Positions 8,124-16,990 are shown, counted from the stretch's first letter. The stretch: DNA of 64,000 nucleotides from JABMNT01 sp048262255 (GCA_048262255.1 JBLXFH010000001.1:1736001-1800000), one strand, 5' to 3'. Notes: generated from the sequence alone by a model not told the origin. Program-made: numbers and translations.

Positions 8124-9878
8124 TTGAAAACAGATATTTCGCGTAAAACTGGATACATATTTAGTATATTCGTTCCGATTTTTTGCGTTGTGTTTGGTGT
8201 TTTTCTCATCGGCTTTGCTTTTGCCGTATATGTGTCAGCAGAATACGAAAAGCATAACGAACAAATCCGGTTCATAAATATTGTCTCAGGCCTGACCACT
8301 GTTTTCAACAAAACGCATGAAGAGCTCTTTGCCTGGCGGGAAACAGGAGACGGTTTTATGTCGCTGGATGAAGCGACTGGAACGCTCGCTTCTGAAATTA
8401 TCAACCCTTTGATTCTGAACCAGGAAAAGACGGTTATCGTTGTCTATTACAAGGGACAAACGCGCGTTTATTATAAAGGGTACGGCAAAAGTAAAGCAGC
8501 GGAGTTGACGCGTTCTTTAAAGGGCGGGGACTTTCAACAGATGTTTGGCCGCGACCAAGGGGAAGAGCGGCTTGTCGAAACCGTCAATTTCAGCATCCAG
8601 CCGCAGGGCAAATTCCTGATCTTAACCGAAGTGGAAGCGGGCCGTTACAAACTCGATTTTGTTTTTAATAAACTATGGCCTTACTTGCTTGCGGCGATCG
8701 TTCTGTCTTTGCTGATTTCTTTGGTGACTTATCGGTTTGTGCGCAGCCGTTATAATGAGGTCCTGTTTGAACGGGCCCGGTTTAGTGACTTTGCCGAAGC
8801 CTCATCCGACTGGTTCTGGGAAATGGATGAAGCGTTGCGGTTTTCCTATTTTTCAGACCGCTTTACGGAGGTGACGGGGGTACCTCAACAAAAACTGCTT
8901 GGCGTAACGCGCGAAGAAAACGGCAATCCCGGTGCGCCGGATGAAGCCTGGGAAAAGCAGCTGTCTGATTTGCGCGAGCATAAACCGTTTAAGAATTTTG
9001 AGCACCCGAGAACTCTGCCAAATGGAGATGTGGTCTGGTTGTCAATCAGCGGCAATCCGGTCTTTGTTAACGGGCGGTTTGTCGGCTATCGCGGTGTCGG
9101 CGCAGACATTACAGGTCGCATTCAAATTGAGCAAAAGCTGTTGGAGGCAAAGGAAGAGGCCGAGAAGGCGAATGCCATCAAATCTGAATTTCTGGCCAAT
9201 ATGAGCCATGAACTCCGGACTCCTTTGAATGCCGTAATCGGATTTTCGCAAATGATGATCAATGAGGTTTATGGAAAACAGGGCAGCCCAAAGTATCATG
9301 AATATGCAAAAGATATATGTGCATCGGCATTCCACCTGTTGGACCTGATCAATGATATTCTGGATATATCAAAAATTGAATCCGGCGAAATGCGACTGAA
9401 AGAACAGGAAATAGACGTTGGCCAAGTCATCAATGAAGCCGTTGGTTTGGTGGAGACCCAAATAAGCAAAAAAGATCAGCAAATCATTCTGAATGTTGAA
9501 ACCGGCTTGCAACTTTATGCGGACCGGCGCCTTGTGAAACAAATTCTCCTCAACATTTTATCCAACGCCAATAAGTTCACCCCTGTGGGAGGTGCGATGA
9601 CTCTGGAAGCGAAATACCTCATTGGGCAGGGAATTCAGTTGACCCTTGAAGATACGGGGATCGGCATTTCCGAAGAAGATTTGGTAAAAGTTCTTGAGCC
9701 GTTCAACCAGGCGACTGACGCCGCAGATGTTGCGCAGGAAGGCACGGGGCTTGGGTTGTCGCTGGTCAAAATGCTGATGGAGCTGCACGGGGGGCAATTA
9801 TCGATCAGCAGCGAACTGAAAAAGGGTACGAAAGTCCGTCTCGCTTTCCCCTTAACGCGCACGATCTTCGCTGTATAG
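8124..9878 (+). CDS. Membrane sensor histidine kinase with PAS domain
   Basis: About 584 residues. Order: transmembrane helix (about 10-32), periplasmic sensor region (about 35-188), second helix (about 190-210), PAS domain (about 222-345, with the terminal YRGVGADITGR), a short coiled linker, HisKA with phospho-accepting His362 in NMSHELRTPL, and an HATPase domain with N-box NILSNANKFT, DTGIGI and GTGLGLSL. No receiver domain and no adjacent response regulator, so it is an orphan kinase here. The longest frame starts at 8106, but TTG 8124 has AGGA six bases ahead and gives a typical N terminus. Ligand unknown. Confidence 0.88.
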   Translation: MKTDISRKTGYIFSIFVPIFCVVFGVFLIGFAFAVYVSAEYEKHNEQIRFINIVSGLTTVFNKTHEELFAWRETGDGFMSLDEATGTLASEIINPLILNQEKTVIVVYYKGQTRVYYKGYGKSKAAELTRSLKGGDFQQMFGRDQGEERLVETVNFSIQPQGKFLILTEVEAGRYKLDFVFNKLWPYLLAAIVLSLLISLVTYRFVRSRYNEVLFERARFSDFAEASSDWFWEMDEALRFSYFSDRFTEVTGVPQQKLLGVTREENGNPGAPDEAWEKQLSDLREHKPFKNFEHPRTLPNGDVVWLSISGNPVFVNGRFVGYRGVGADITGRIQIEQKLLEAKEEAEKANAIKSEFLANMSHELRTPLNAVIGFSQMMINEVYGKQGSPKYHEYAKDICASAFHLLDLINDILDISKIESGEMRLKEQEIDVGQVINEAVGLVETQISKKDQQIILNVETGLQLYADRRLVKQILLNILSNANKFTPVGGAMTLEAKYLIGQGIQLTLEDTGIGISEEDLVKVLEPFNQATDAADVAQEGTGLGLSLVKMLMELHGGQLSISSELKKGTKVRLAFPLTRTIFAV

Positions 9879-9939
9879 CCCAGGTGGGGATGAACAGGAA
9901 CGCATCGGACAGCATAAAAGTGATAATGACACTGGAAAA

Positions 9940-10029
9940 TGGCGGAGAGACAGGGATTCGAACCCTGGGTACGTTCGCACGCACAACGGTTTTCGAGACC
10001 GCCCCAATCGACCACTCTGGCATCTCTCC
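9940..10029 (-). tRNA. tRNA-Ser (CGA anticodon)
   Basis: On the minus strand the acceptor GGAGAGA pairs with TCTCTCC, followed by discriminator G and an encoded CCA (plus-strand TGG at 9940-9942). The anticodon loop reads CTCGAAA, giving CGA, which decodes UCG. A long variable arm and the GGTTCGAATCC T-arm confirm a class II serine tRNA of 90 nt including CCA. It sits just after the kinase gene on the opposite strand. Confidence 0.96.
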
Positions 10030-10145
10030 GCGGTCTGGCCATCCCCCCCGCAGTCGGGGTTCCGGATGTGATGCGTTTGAACGCGCATCGGCGGGTTTAC
10101 TAGCTTACTCTTCGGGGGTTTGTCCACACTCTTGAGCGCCCGGCC

Positions 10146-11318
10146 TTAAAATTCCGTGATTAGCCCGATTTCCTGCAACAGTTTAAGCAGGGTTTCGCAG
10201 TGGTTCGGGGGCTGTTCCGGGAAAGCAGCTAACAGCTCTGAGTACTTGAAAAGGTCGCTTTCCAGCACCCATTCGACAAGAGGTGCGTTTTCGCTCGCGA
10301 TCTCCATGGTCTTGTTGCCGACAAGCAACTGCCAGTTCTTGCCCCGGCGTTTCAGGTGGCTACCCAGTAAGCGGACCCGGAAATTGCGACCAATGCCTTC
10401 GTGCGGCAGATGGAAACGGGCGACATTTTGTAGAGAGAGTTTACGGTGATCGTCGCGGATCTGATGTTTTGCCGCCTCACTGGTCATCCGCTCATGCAGT
10501 TTGTCGGCAAGCTGGTCAATCAGGCGGTCATAGGCCTCGGCGTTGTCATAATGCGGCATCTCCTGACGGAAATCGGCATCCAGATATAACGCATCGACAA
10601 TGGATTCGATGAAATGCAGGGCGCGGGGCGGCTCGATGCCATAGGTCAGGTGCAGGCTGAAGTCGGATGAAGCGACGGCAGCGTGATATTTGCCTTTCGG
10701 AATATAGAGCACATCGCCGGGTTTCATTGTCACTTGTTTTTCGATGGCGCCCTTGTTTTCGGCATGTTGTTCGCGCGTGAAGCTCATCTGATGACAGCCG
10801 GGCTTCAGCATGGGGTTCTCAAACTGGGTCTCGTAAATGGTCCAGTCTTTCTCGCCATCAATCTGAAAGACAAAAACGTCCATCAGATCAAAATGCGGCA
10901 GAAATCCCGGATGCTGCTTGAATGAACAATAAAGATTGCATTGCGAGTAACCACCGATTGCGGCCTGCAGGCTGGCCGCCAGGGCGGCGCTGCCCTCGCA
11001 ATAGGTCTCCATGCCGCTCAGCACAACGGAAGCGCCCTTGGCGATATAGTCGGAAACCGTTTTTACATCGAGAAACCCTTGCGCCATATAGGTGTTGGCG
11101 GGAACCTGTTCATTGTCGAGCACCAGTTTGAAGGTGTTGGCGTTCCAGATGTTTGCGGTATTGATGATCCGGTTTAAATCGACCCAGTCGAACAGCCCGG
11201 CGAGCTTTTCAGGCGCGCCCGTAATGTGCAGGGGCTTGCGGCCCAGATGCGTTTTGAAGAAGTCTTCAGGGGTAATCGGAAAGAGGAGATTCTGAAAACG
11301 GGTCTGTGGATTGTGCAT
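10146..11318 (-). CDS. JmjC/cupin-domain protein, ribosomal oxygenase-like
   Basis: 390-residue cytoplasmic protein of the cupin/JmjC 2-oxoglutarate-Fe(II) dioxygenase superfamily, resembling bacterial and eukaryotic ribosomal protein hydroxylases (YcfD/RoxA, MINA53, NO66). The iron triad is visible as His142-x-Asp144 in PHFDLMDVF and His212 in PKGKYHAAV. The N terminus (PEDFFKTHLGRKPLHI) is typical of the family. The C-terminal 150 residues look like the dimerisation/winged-helix part. It is divergent from rplU-rpmA, which may be coincidence or point to a ribosomal substrate. ATG at 11318. Confidence 0.78.
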   Translation of the reverse strand: MHNPQTRFQNLLFPITPEDFFKTHLGRKPLHITGAPEKLAGLFDWVDLNRIINTANIWNANTFKLVLDNEQVPANTYMAQGFLDVKTVSDYIAKGASVVLSGMETYCEGSAALAASLQAAIGGYSQCNLYCSFKQHPGFLPHFDLMDVFVFQIDGEKDWTIYETQFENPMLKPGCHQMSFTREQHAENKGAIEKQVTMKPGDVLYIPKGKYHAAVASSDFSLHLTYGIEPPRALHFIESIVDALYLDADFRQEMPHYDNAEAYDRLIDQLADKLHERMTSEAAKHQIRDDHRKLSLQNVARFHLPHEGIGRNFRVRLLGSHLKRRGKNWQLLVGNKTMEIASENAPLVEWVLESDLFKYSELLAAFPEQPPNHCETLLKLLQEIGLITEF

Positions 11319-11435
11319 TCTGGCTTCATCTCCAAGTCGGGTTTTCCCTAATAAACTCGATTATCCTTTTCGCTGCAACAAGAACCCCTTGAAAAGACGC
11401 TGTTTTTCCTGTTTGAAATGAGTCTTGGAAAAGCG

Positions 11436-11463
11436 TTGACTACAGGAACAAACGAGTTATATT
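11436..11463 (+). promoter_or_regulatory. Predicted sigma-70 promoter of rplU-rpmA
   Basis: TTGACT (11436-11441) and TATATT (11458-11463) separated by 16 bases. Transcription from about 11470 would give a leader of some 70 nt ahead of rplU, beginning with a CCTC-TTTC-GAGG stem-loop (11468-11479). Confidence 0.6.
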
Positions 11464-11541
11464 GCCGCCTCTTTCGAGGGGTCGCGCTTGAAGTGCGTTA
11501 GGCTCCGTTTGGCGTGATTACACTAGGAATTCGAGGCGAAG

Positions 11542-12069
11542 ATGTTCGCAGTCATTCAGACCGGCGGTAAACAATACCGGGTCGCAAAAGACGATAAGAT
11601 TGTTGTCGAGAAGATTGCCGGTGAAGCTGGCAGTGTTGTTGAACTCGGCAACGTGTTGATGATCAGTGAAGATGGCAAAGAGCCCACGATTGGCGCTCCG
11701 GTTGTTGAAAAAGCTGCCGTATTTGCAGAAGTCATTGAGCAGGGCAAATCCGATAAGGTTTTGGTCTTCAAGAAAAAGCGCCGGCAAAACTATCGTCGGA
11801 CGAAGGGCCATCGTCAGGAGCAGACGACCCTGAAGATCGTTGAAGTCAGCCCGACCGGCACCAAGCCGAAAGGCGTTGCCGCGAAAGCGGAGCCGAAGGC
11901 AAAAGCTGTCGACAAAGCGGATGCCGCACCAAAGGCAAAAGCTGCACCAAAGGCGAAAGCCGCAGCCAAGTCGGAAGACGCACCGAAGAAAGAAGCTGCG
12001 GCCAAGAAGCCGGCAGCAAAGAAGCCAGCAGCTAAGAAAGCGCCGGCAAAGAAAAAAACTGAGGAGTAA
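11542..12069 (+). CDS. rplU: 50S ribosomal protein L21 with long basic tail
   Basis: Residues 1-103 are a complete L21 (MFAVIQTGGKQYRV start, HRQEQTTLKI end), a 23S rRNA-binding large-subunit protein. The protein then continues for about 70 residues of Ala/Lys/Pro-rich low-complexity sequence with APKAKA and KKPAAKKP repeats, giving 175 residues against a usual 100-105. The tail resembles histone H1-like sequences and probably protrudes from the ribosome or binds RNA. AGGAATTCGAGGCGAAG-type purine-rich sequence precedes the ATG. It is followed six bases later by rpmA, the usual partner. Confidence 0.96.
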   Translation: MFAVIQTGGKQYRVAKDDKIVVEKIAGEAGSVVELGNVLMISEDGKEPTIGAPVVEKAAVFAEVIEQGKSDKVLVFKKKRRQNYRRTKGHRQEQTTLKIVEVSPTGTKPKGVAAKAEPKAKAVDKADAAPKAKAAPKAKAAAKSEDAPKKEAAAKKPAAKKPAAKKAPAKKKTEE

Positions 12070-12075
12070 TCCCTT

Positions 12076-12333
12076 ATGGCACATAAAAAAGCAGGTGGTA
12101 GTTCCAGAAACGGTCGCGATTCAGCGGGCCGTCGCTTGGGCGTCAAGAAATTTGGCGGCGAAGTCGTTATTCCGGGCAACATCATCATTCGTCAGCGTGG
12201 CACCAAGTATCATCCTGGTGCCAATGTCGGCATTGGCAAGGATCACACCATTTTCGCGACGGTTGAAGGCACGGTTGCTTTCCAGAAGAAAACCAACGGG
12301 CGCGTTTATGTGGGTGTTGAGCCGACCAGCTGA
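12076..12333 (+). CDS. rpmA: 50S ribosomal protein L27
   Basis: 85-residue large-subunit protein near the peptidyl-transferase centre. The family N terminus MAHKKAGGSSRNGRDS is intact, followed by RLGVKKFGGE and the IRQRGTKYHPG core. No extra N-terminal prepeptide of the Firmicutes kind is present. Same operon as rplU and ended by a strong terminator at 12360. Confidence 0.98.
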   Translation: MAHKKAGGSSRNGRDSAGRRLGVKKFGGEVVIPGNIIIRQRGTKYHPGANVGIGKDHTIFATVEGTVAFQKKTNGRVYVGVEPTS

Positions 12334-12359
12334 AATAGCAGCCAATCGCTTCGATTACG

Positions 12360-12389
12360 AAGGGGAATGGCTTACCATTCCCCTTTTTT
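12360..12389 (+). terminator. Rho-independent terminator after rpmA
   Basis: GGGGAATGG (12362-12370) and CCATTCCCC (12375-12383) form a perfect stem, extended by two A-T pairs, with a CTTA loop and a run of six T. It separates rplU-rpmA from obgE, which therefore likely has its own promoter in 12390-12450. Confidence 0.92.
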
Positions 12390-12465
12390 CGTGAGCAAAC
12401 GTGATTTATTTTCGTTCCATTAACCCCGTAATCATTTCGCGTTAACAATAGCGCGGAGAGGATCC

Positions 12466-13503
12466 ATGAAATTTCTCGATGAGGCAAAAATCTTTGTCAA
12501 AAGTGGTGACGGCGGCGCCGGTGCCATCGCTTTCCGGCGCGAGAAGTACATTGAATTTGGCGGTCCGGACGGCGGCGACGGCGGACGCGGCGGTGATGTG
12601 GTTCTGGAATGCGGCACCAATCTGAATACGCTTATCGATTTCAGATATCGACAGCATCTCAAAGCCGGTAAAGGCAATCACGGCATGGGCAAGAACCGGA
12701 CCGGTGCGCGCGGTGATGATCTGATCATCCGGGTTCCGGTGGGCACCCAGGTTCTGGATGAAGACCGTGAGACTCTGCTTGTCGATATGACCGAAGAAGG
12801 TCAGCGCTACGTGCTTTGTCAGGGTGGCGATGGCGGTAAGGGTAACACCCGCTTCAAGACCTCGACCAATCAGGCGCCGCGCAAGGCAGGTCCTGGTTTT
12901 CCGGGAGAGGAACGGTGGGTCTGGCTGCGCATGAAGCTGATTGCCGATGCCGGTTTGATTGGCTTGCCGAACGCCGGAAAATCGACGTTTTTGACGACAA
13001 CCACCCAGGCACATCCGAAAATCGGTGCCTATCCCTTTACCACACTGCATCCCAATCTGGGCGTGGTCGTGCGTGGTCACGATGAGCTTGTTCTGGCCGA
13101 TATCCCCGGGCTTATTGAAGGTGCCAGTGAAGGTGCCGGATTGGGCACCCGGTTTTTGGGGCATGTCGAGCGCTGCCCGGTGCTGCTGCATTTGATCGAT
13201 GGCACGGAAGAGGACGTTGCCCTGTCCTACAGGACCGTCCGCAACGAACTGGAAGCCTACGGGGCGGACCTGTCCGGCAAGATTGAACTTCTGGCGCTGA
13301 ACAAGTGCGATTCCCTGGGTGAAGACGAGATTGCCGAAAAGAAGGCCGCTCTGCAGGCGGAAACGGGCAAGTCTGTTTATGTGATTTCCGGCGTGGCTGG
13401 AACCGGTGTTTCCGGCTTGGTCAATGATCTGTTCAAGGCTATTGAAACACAAAATATCGAGGACGCGGAGGACGCGGAAGAAGACAGAGCCTATCAGCCA
13501 TGA
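12466..13503 (+). CDS. obgE: GTPase ObgE/CgtA
   Basis: 345-residue essential GTPase in 50S assembly and stress control. The N-terminal glycine-rich Obg fold (about 1-158) contains GGDGGRGGDV and RTGARGDDL. The G domain follows, with G1 GLPNAGKST, G3 DIPGLIEGA, G4 NKCD and G5 SGVAGTG. The C terminus is short, ending in an acidic stretch (EDAEDAEEDRA) rather than a full OCT domain. ATG preceded by GAGAGGA. It overlaps proB by 4 bases. Confidence 0.97.
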   Translation: MKFLDEAKIFVKSGDGGAGAIAFRREKYIEFGGPDGGDGGRGGDVVLECGTNLNTLIDFRYRQHLKAGKGNHGMGKNRTGARGDDLIIRVPVGTQVLDEDRETLLVDMTEEGQRYVLCQGGDGGKGNTRFKTSTNQAPRKAGPGFPGEERWVWLRMKLIADAGLIGLPNAGKSTFLTTTTQAHPKIGAYPFTTLHPNLGVVVRGHDELVLADIPGLIEGASEGAGLGTRFLGHVERCPVLLHLIDGTEEDVALSYRTVRNELEAYGADLSGKIELLALNKCDSLGEDEIAEKKAALQAETGKSVYVISGVAGTGVSGLVNDLFKAIETQNIEDAEDAEEDRAYQP

Positions 13504-14624
13504 CACATATGCCTGTCCTCTCAAAAGCCAAACGTGTTGTGATCAAAATTGGTTCGGCTCTGCTGGTTGAAAAAAACAGTGGCAATGTCCGCCGCCACTG
13601 GCTCGAAACGCTGGGCCAGGATGTCGCTGCGCTGCGGGCGCAGGGTCAGGAAGTAATCATCGTCTCTTCCGGGGCCATTGCCGTTGGCCGGCGTCATTTG
13701 AAACTTCCCGGTGGACGGCTTCGCCTTGAAGAAAGCCAGGCGGCAGCGGCAACGGGCATGATGCGCTTGGCCCATGCCTATCAGGACGTTCTGGCGAAAC
13801 ACAACCTCACCCTCGGGCAGGTGCTGATCACGCTTGATGACAGTGAAAACCGGCGACGTTATATCAACGCCCGAACCACGCTGGAGACGCTGTTGCGTCT
13901 GGGGGCGGTGCCCTTGATTAATGAAAACGACACGGTCGCTACCGATGAAATCCGGTTTGGCGACAATGACCGGCTGGCGGCACGGGTCGCAGCCATGGTT
14001 AGCGCCGATATGTTGATTATTCTCTCTCATATGGACGGCCTCTATGATCGCGACCCGACCCTTTATGCCGACGCCATCCATGTGCCCGTGGTTGAAGGCG
14101 AGTTGACGGCGGAGATCGAAGCTATGGCCGGACTTGGTAAAAGCGCCGAAGGTTCCGGCGGTATGATCACAAAACTGGCAGCGGCGAAAATCGCACTCGG
14201 GGCGGGGACCTGCATGGCCATAGCCAACGGTACGGAAGACCATCCGGTCCGCCGGATTATGGACGGTGAACGTTGTACCTGGTTCGTACCCACGGGCAAT
14301 CCCAAGACCGAACGCAAAAAATGGATTGCCGGTTCGCTCAAACCCAACGGCGCGATTGTGGTCGACGACGGGGCCTTGGGGGCATTGCGTTCCGGAAAGA
14401 GTTTGCTGCCGGCAGGGATTACGGCCATCGAGGGAAAATTTGACCGGGGCGATGCGGTGATTGTGCGTACCCGTGCGGGGGATGAAATCGGGCGCGGTCT
14501 TGTTGCCTATTCGGCAGATGATGCGCGCAAAATAATAGGCTATAAAACAAGTCAGATAGAGAATATCCTGGGTTACCGGGGCCGCGGCGAGATGGTCCAC
14601 CGGGACGATTTGGTACTGAATTGA
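13500..14624 (+). CDS. proB: Glutamate 5-kinase
   Basis: First step of proline synthesis: phosphorylates L-glutamate to gamma-glutamyl phosphate. 374 residues: an amino-acid kinase domain (about 8-265, VVIKIGSALLV, VSSGAIAVGR, NENDTVATDEIRFGDND, GTGGMxTK-like SGGMITKLAAA) and a C-terminal PUA domain (about 285-370, GAIVVDDGALGAL). Overlaps both obgE and the proA frame, so expression is coupled. Usually feedback-inhibited by proline. Confidence 0.97.
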   Translation: MTHMPVLSKAKRVVIKIGSALLVEKNSGNVRRHWLETLGQDVAALRAQGQEVIIVSSGAIAVGRRHLKLPGGRLRLEESQAAAATGMMRLAHAYQDVLAKHNLTLGQVLITLDDSENRRRYINARTTLETLLRLGAVPLINENDTVATDEIRFGDNDRLAARVAAMVSADMLIILSHMDGLYDRDPTLYADAIHVPVVEGELTAEIEAMAGLGKSAEGSGGMITKLAAAKIALGAGTCMAIANGTEDHPVRRIMDGERCTWFVPTGNPKTERKKWIAGSLKPNGAIVVDDGALGALRSGKSLLPAGITAIEGKFDRGDAVIVRTRAGDEIGRGLVAYSADDARKIIGYKTSQIENILGYRGRGEMVHRDDLVLN

Positions 14625-14632
14625 GATATGCG

Positions 14633-15904
14633 ATGATGGAAACCACTCTGAATTTTGCTGAAATGCTCGAGGATCTGGGCAAAAAAGCCATGGCGGCAAC
14701 GCGCGTTCTTGCCGTGGCGTCGGCCGATACAAAAAACCTGGCTTTGAAAAAGAGCGCGGAAGCCTTGCGCAATAGGCAAAACCATATCCTTTCGGAAAAC
14801 GCCAAAGACATGGCAGCAGCTGAGGAAAAAGGCCTGAGTGGGGCCATGTTGGACCGGCTCTCGCTTAACGACGAGCGCGTCGAAAGCATGGCCAGAGGGC
14901 TTGAAGATATTGCCGCTTTGGATGATCCGGTCGGCACCATTACCGCCGAGTGGGACCGCCCGAACGGTCTCATCATTCAACGCAAGCGGGTCCCTTTGGG
15001 GGTGATTGGTATTATTTATGAATCACGCCCGAACGTCACGGCAGATGCGGGGGGGCTGTGCCTGAAAGCCGGTAATGCAGCGATTTTGCGGGGCGGTTCG
15101 GAAAGTTTCCATTCGTCCGGCGCCATCCTCGAATGCCTGCACGAAGGGCTGCGGGCGGCCGGGTTGCCCGAAACGGCGATCCAGCGTATTCCCACACGTG
15201 ACCGGGCGGCCGTTGGCGAAATGCTGAAACTGAGTGACTATATCGATGTGATCGTGCCGCGCGGCGGTAAGTCGCTGATCGAGCGGGTCACCAATGAAAG
15301 CAAAATTCCCCTGTTCAAGCATCTGGAGGGGATTTGCCATTCTTATGTGAATGCCGATGCGGATCCGGAAATGGCGAAAAACATCGTGCTCAATGCAAAA
15401 ATGCGCCGCACCGGAATTTGCGGTTCAACCGAGACCCTGCTGGTTGATCGTGATGTTGCGGGCAAGGTTTTACCACCGATCATCAGCGGGCTTATTGATT
15501 TGGGTTGTGAGGTGCGTGGCGATGCGGAAACACAGGCCATCGATGGGCGGGTCATCCGGGCCACCGAAGAGGACTGGGACACCGAATATCTGGATTCAAT
15601 CATTTCGGTGCGCACCGTCGACGGTATTGATGATGCCATAGACCATATAGAAACCCACGGGTCCAATCATACCGACGCGATTATTACGGGGAATGCGGCG
15701 GTTGCGGAAGAGTTTCTGAACCGCGTCGATTCAGCCATTGTCATGGTCAATGCCTCGACCCAGTTTGCCGATGGTGGCGAGTTTGGCATGGGCGCCGAAA
15801 TCGGGATTTCCACGGGTAAACTGCATGCGCGAGGGCCGGTGGGCGTCGAACAACTGACCAGTTCCAAATATGTGGTGCGCGGCGTCGGACAGTGTCGTCC
15901 CTGA
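14633..15904 (+). CDS. proA: Gamma-glutamyl phosphate reductase
   Basis: NADPH-dependent second step of proline synthesis, giving glutamate-5-semialdehyde. About 423 residues; ALDH-superfamily protein with PLGVIGIIYESRPNVTAD, the catalytic cysteine region RRTGICGSTETLLVD, and the C-terminal EFGMGAEIGISTGKLHARGPVG. ATG 14633 (or 14636) follows proB by 8 bases; a TTG at 14621 is an in-frame but poorer start. proC, the third step, is elsewhere in the window (46920). Confidence 0.97.
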   Translation: MMETTLNFAEMLEDLGKKAMAATRVLAVASADTKNLALKKSAEALRNRQNHILSENAKDMAAAEEKGLSGAMLDRLSLNDERVESMARGLEDIAALDDPVGTITAEWDRPNGLIIQRKRVPLGVIGIIYESRPNVTADAGGLCLKAGNAAILRGGSESFHSSGAILECLHEGLRAAGLPETAIQRIPTRDRAAVGEMLKLSDYIDVIVPRGGKSLIERVTNESKIPLFKHLEGICHSYVNADADPEMAKNIVLNAKMRRTGICGSTETLLVDRDVAGKVLPPIISGLIDLGCEVRGDAETQAIDGRVIRATEEDWDTEYLDSIISVRTVDGIDDAIDHIETHGSNHTDAIITGNAAVAEEFLNRVDSAIVMVNASTQFADGGEFGMGAEIGISTGKLHARGPVGVEQLTSSKYVVRGVGQCRP

Positions 15905-15907
15905 CGG

Positions 15908-16522
15908 ATGAAAGCAATTCTCCAGAACCGCCTTGTCGTCTCCAACGGTTTGCGCATCGGATTGCTGGGTGGATCCTTTAATCCGGCACATGAAGGGCAT
16001 CTGCACATCTCGCAGCTGGCGCTTAAATATTTGCAGTTGGATCAGGTTTGGTGGTTGGTATCGCCGCAGAATCCGTTGAAGCCGGTTGCAGGCATGGCTT
16101 CGCTGGCGGATCGTATGGAAAGTGCGCGAGATGTCACAAGAAAGTCACGCATTATTGTTACAGATATAGAGCGCACACTCGGCACTCAATATACGACGGA
16201 TACCCTTGTGGCGCTTAAGAAAAAGTTCCCGGGCGGGCGGTTTGTCTGGTTGATGGGGGCGGATAATCTTGTGCAGATTGATCAATGGCATAAATGGACA
16301 TCCATCTTTATGACGCTACCCGTTGCGATTTTTGCCAGACCCACGTATTCTATAAGGGCGGAAAGTGCAAAAGCGGTACGTCGGTTTGCCCGATATCGGG
16401 TTGACCGAAAAAAGGCCCGGCAGCTTGTGAACATGAAACCGCCAGCCTGGGCTTTTTTAAAAACCCCGCTTAACTCAATTTCTGCAACAGAAATCCGTTC
16501 CCGCTCCAGTGAGCGGACGTGA
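15908..16522 (+). CDS. nadD: Nicotinate-nucleotide adenylyltransferase
   Basis: 204-residue enzyme of NAD synthesis, transferring AMP to nicotinate mononucleotide. The nucleotidyltransferase motif GLLGGSFNPAHEGHLHIS (with HxGH-type HEGH) is near residue 18; VSPQNPLKP, GADNLVQIDQWHKW and ISATEIRSR are further family hallmarks. Starts three bases after proA and lies 15 bases before rsfS, the common alphaproteobacterial order. Confidence 0.95.
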   Translation: MKAILQNRLVVSNGLRIGLLGGSFNPAHEGHLHISQLALKYLQLDQVWWLVSPQNPLKPVAGMASLADRMESARDVTRKSRIIVTDIERTLGTQYTTDTLVALKKKFPGGRFVWLMGADNLVQIDQWHKWTSIFMTLPVAIFARPTYSIRAESAKAVRRFARYRVDRKKARQLVNMKPPAWAFLKTPLNSISATEIRSRSSERT

Positions 16523-16537
16523 TAAGTTTGATACAAC

Positions 16538-16945
16538 GTGTTTAAGGAAAGGAATAAACCCATACCACAAAGTCAAAAGGCGATCCCAACTGGAGATGAC
16601 GTTCTCAAGTTGGTGGAAGCATTTCTCGATGATGACAAAGCTGAAGATGTTGTTGTTATCGACCTGGACGGCAAAACCGAAATCGCAGATTACCTGGTTA
16701 TTGCCACCGGAACATCGCAACGGCATGTTGGTGCGATGACCGATCATATTCAACGAAATCTGAAAACCGCCGGTGTTAAAGGGATTGCCGTAGAAGGCAC
16801 GCCTCAATGCGACTGGGTTCTGATCGATTCTGGTGATGTGATCATTCATCTGTTTCGGCCGGAGGTTCGTGATTTTTACAACCTTGAGAAAATCTGGACG
16901 GGTCTGGACAGTGCCACAGAACCGTTGAGTGCGGCTCCGGTCTAG
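16538..16945 (+). CDS. rsfS: Ribosome silencing factor RsfS (YbeB/Iojap)
   Basis: Binds L14 on the free large subunit and blocks 30S joining when nutrients are scarce. About 135 residues with the RsfS core DVVVIDLDGKTEIADYLVIATG, EGTPQCDWVLIDSGDVIIHLF and REFYxLE-like RDFYNLEKIW. The only standard early start in frame is GTG 16538, which lacks a good upstream site, while a purine-rich AAGGAAAGG (16544-16552) lies inside the frame and would position an ATA codon at 16562. The start is therefore uncertain. Confidence 0.93.
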   Translation: MFKERNKPIPQSQKAIPTGDDVLKLVEAFLDDDKAEDVVVIDLDGKTEIADYLVIATGTSQRHVGAMTDHIQRNLKTAGVKGIAVEGTPQCDWVLIDSGDVIIHLFRPEVRDFYNLEKIWTGLDSATEPLSAAPV

Positions 16946-16955
16946 CCAGTCAGCC

Positions 16956-16979
16956 GTTGCGACAGGCAGCTGTCGCGAC
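16956..16979 (+). other. Hairpin between rsfS and rlmH
   Basis: GTTGCGACAG (16956-16965) and CTGTCGCGAC (16970-16979) form a 10-bp stem with one G-T pair and a four-base loop. It has no T-run, so it may be an mRNA processing or stability element rather than a terminator. AGGAG of rlmH follows directly. Confidence 0.5.
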
Positions 16980-16990
16980 AAGGAGCCGCT

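Noticed and set aside
12442..14732. Long minus-strand open frames (360 and 403 residues) opposite obgE and proB/proA
   Set aside because: They lie entirely over well-recognised genes on the other strand, have no family motifs and read as shadow frames of GC-rich coding DNA.
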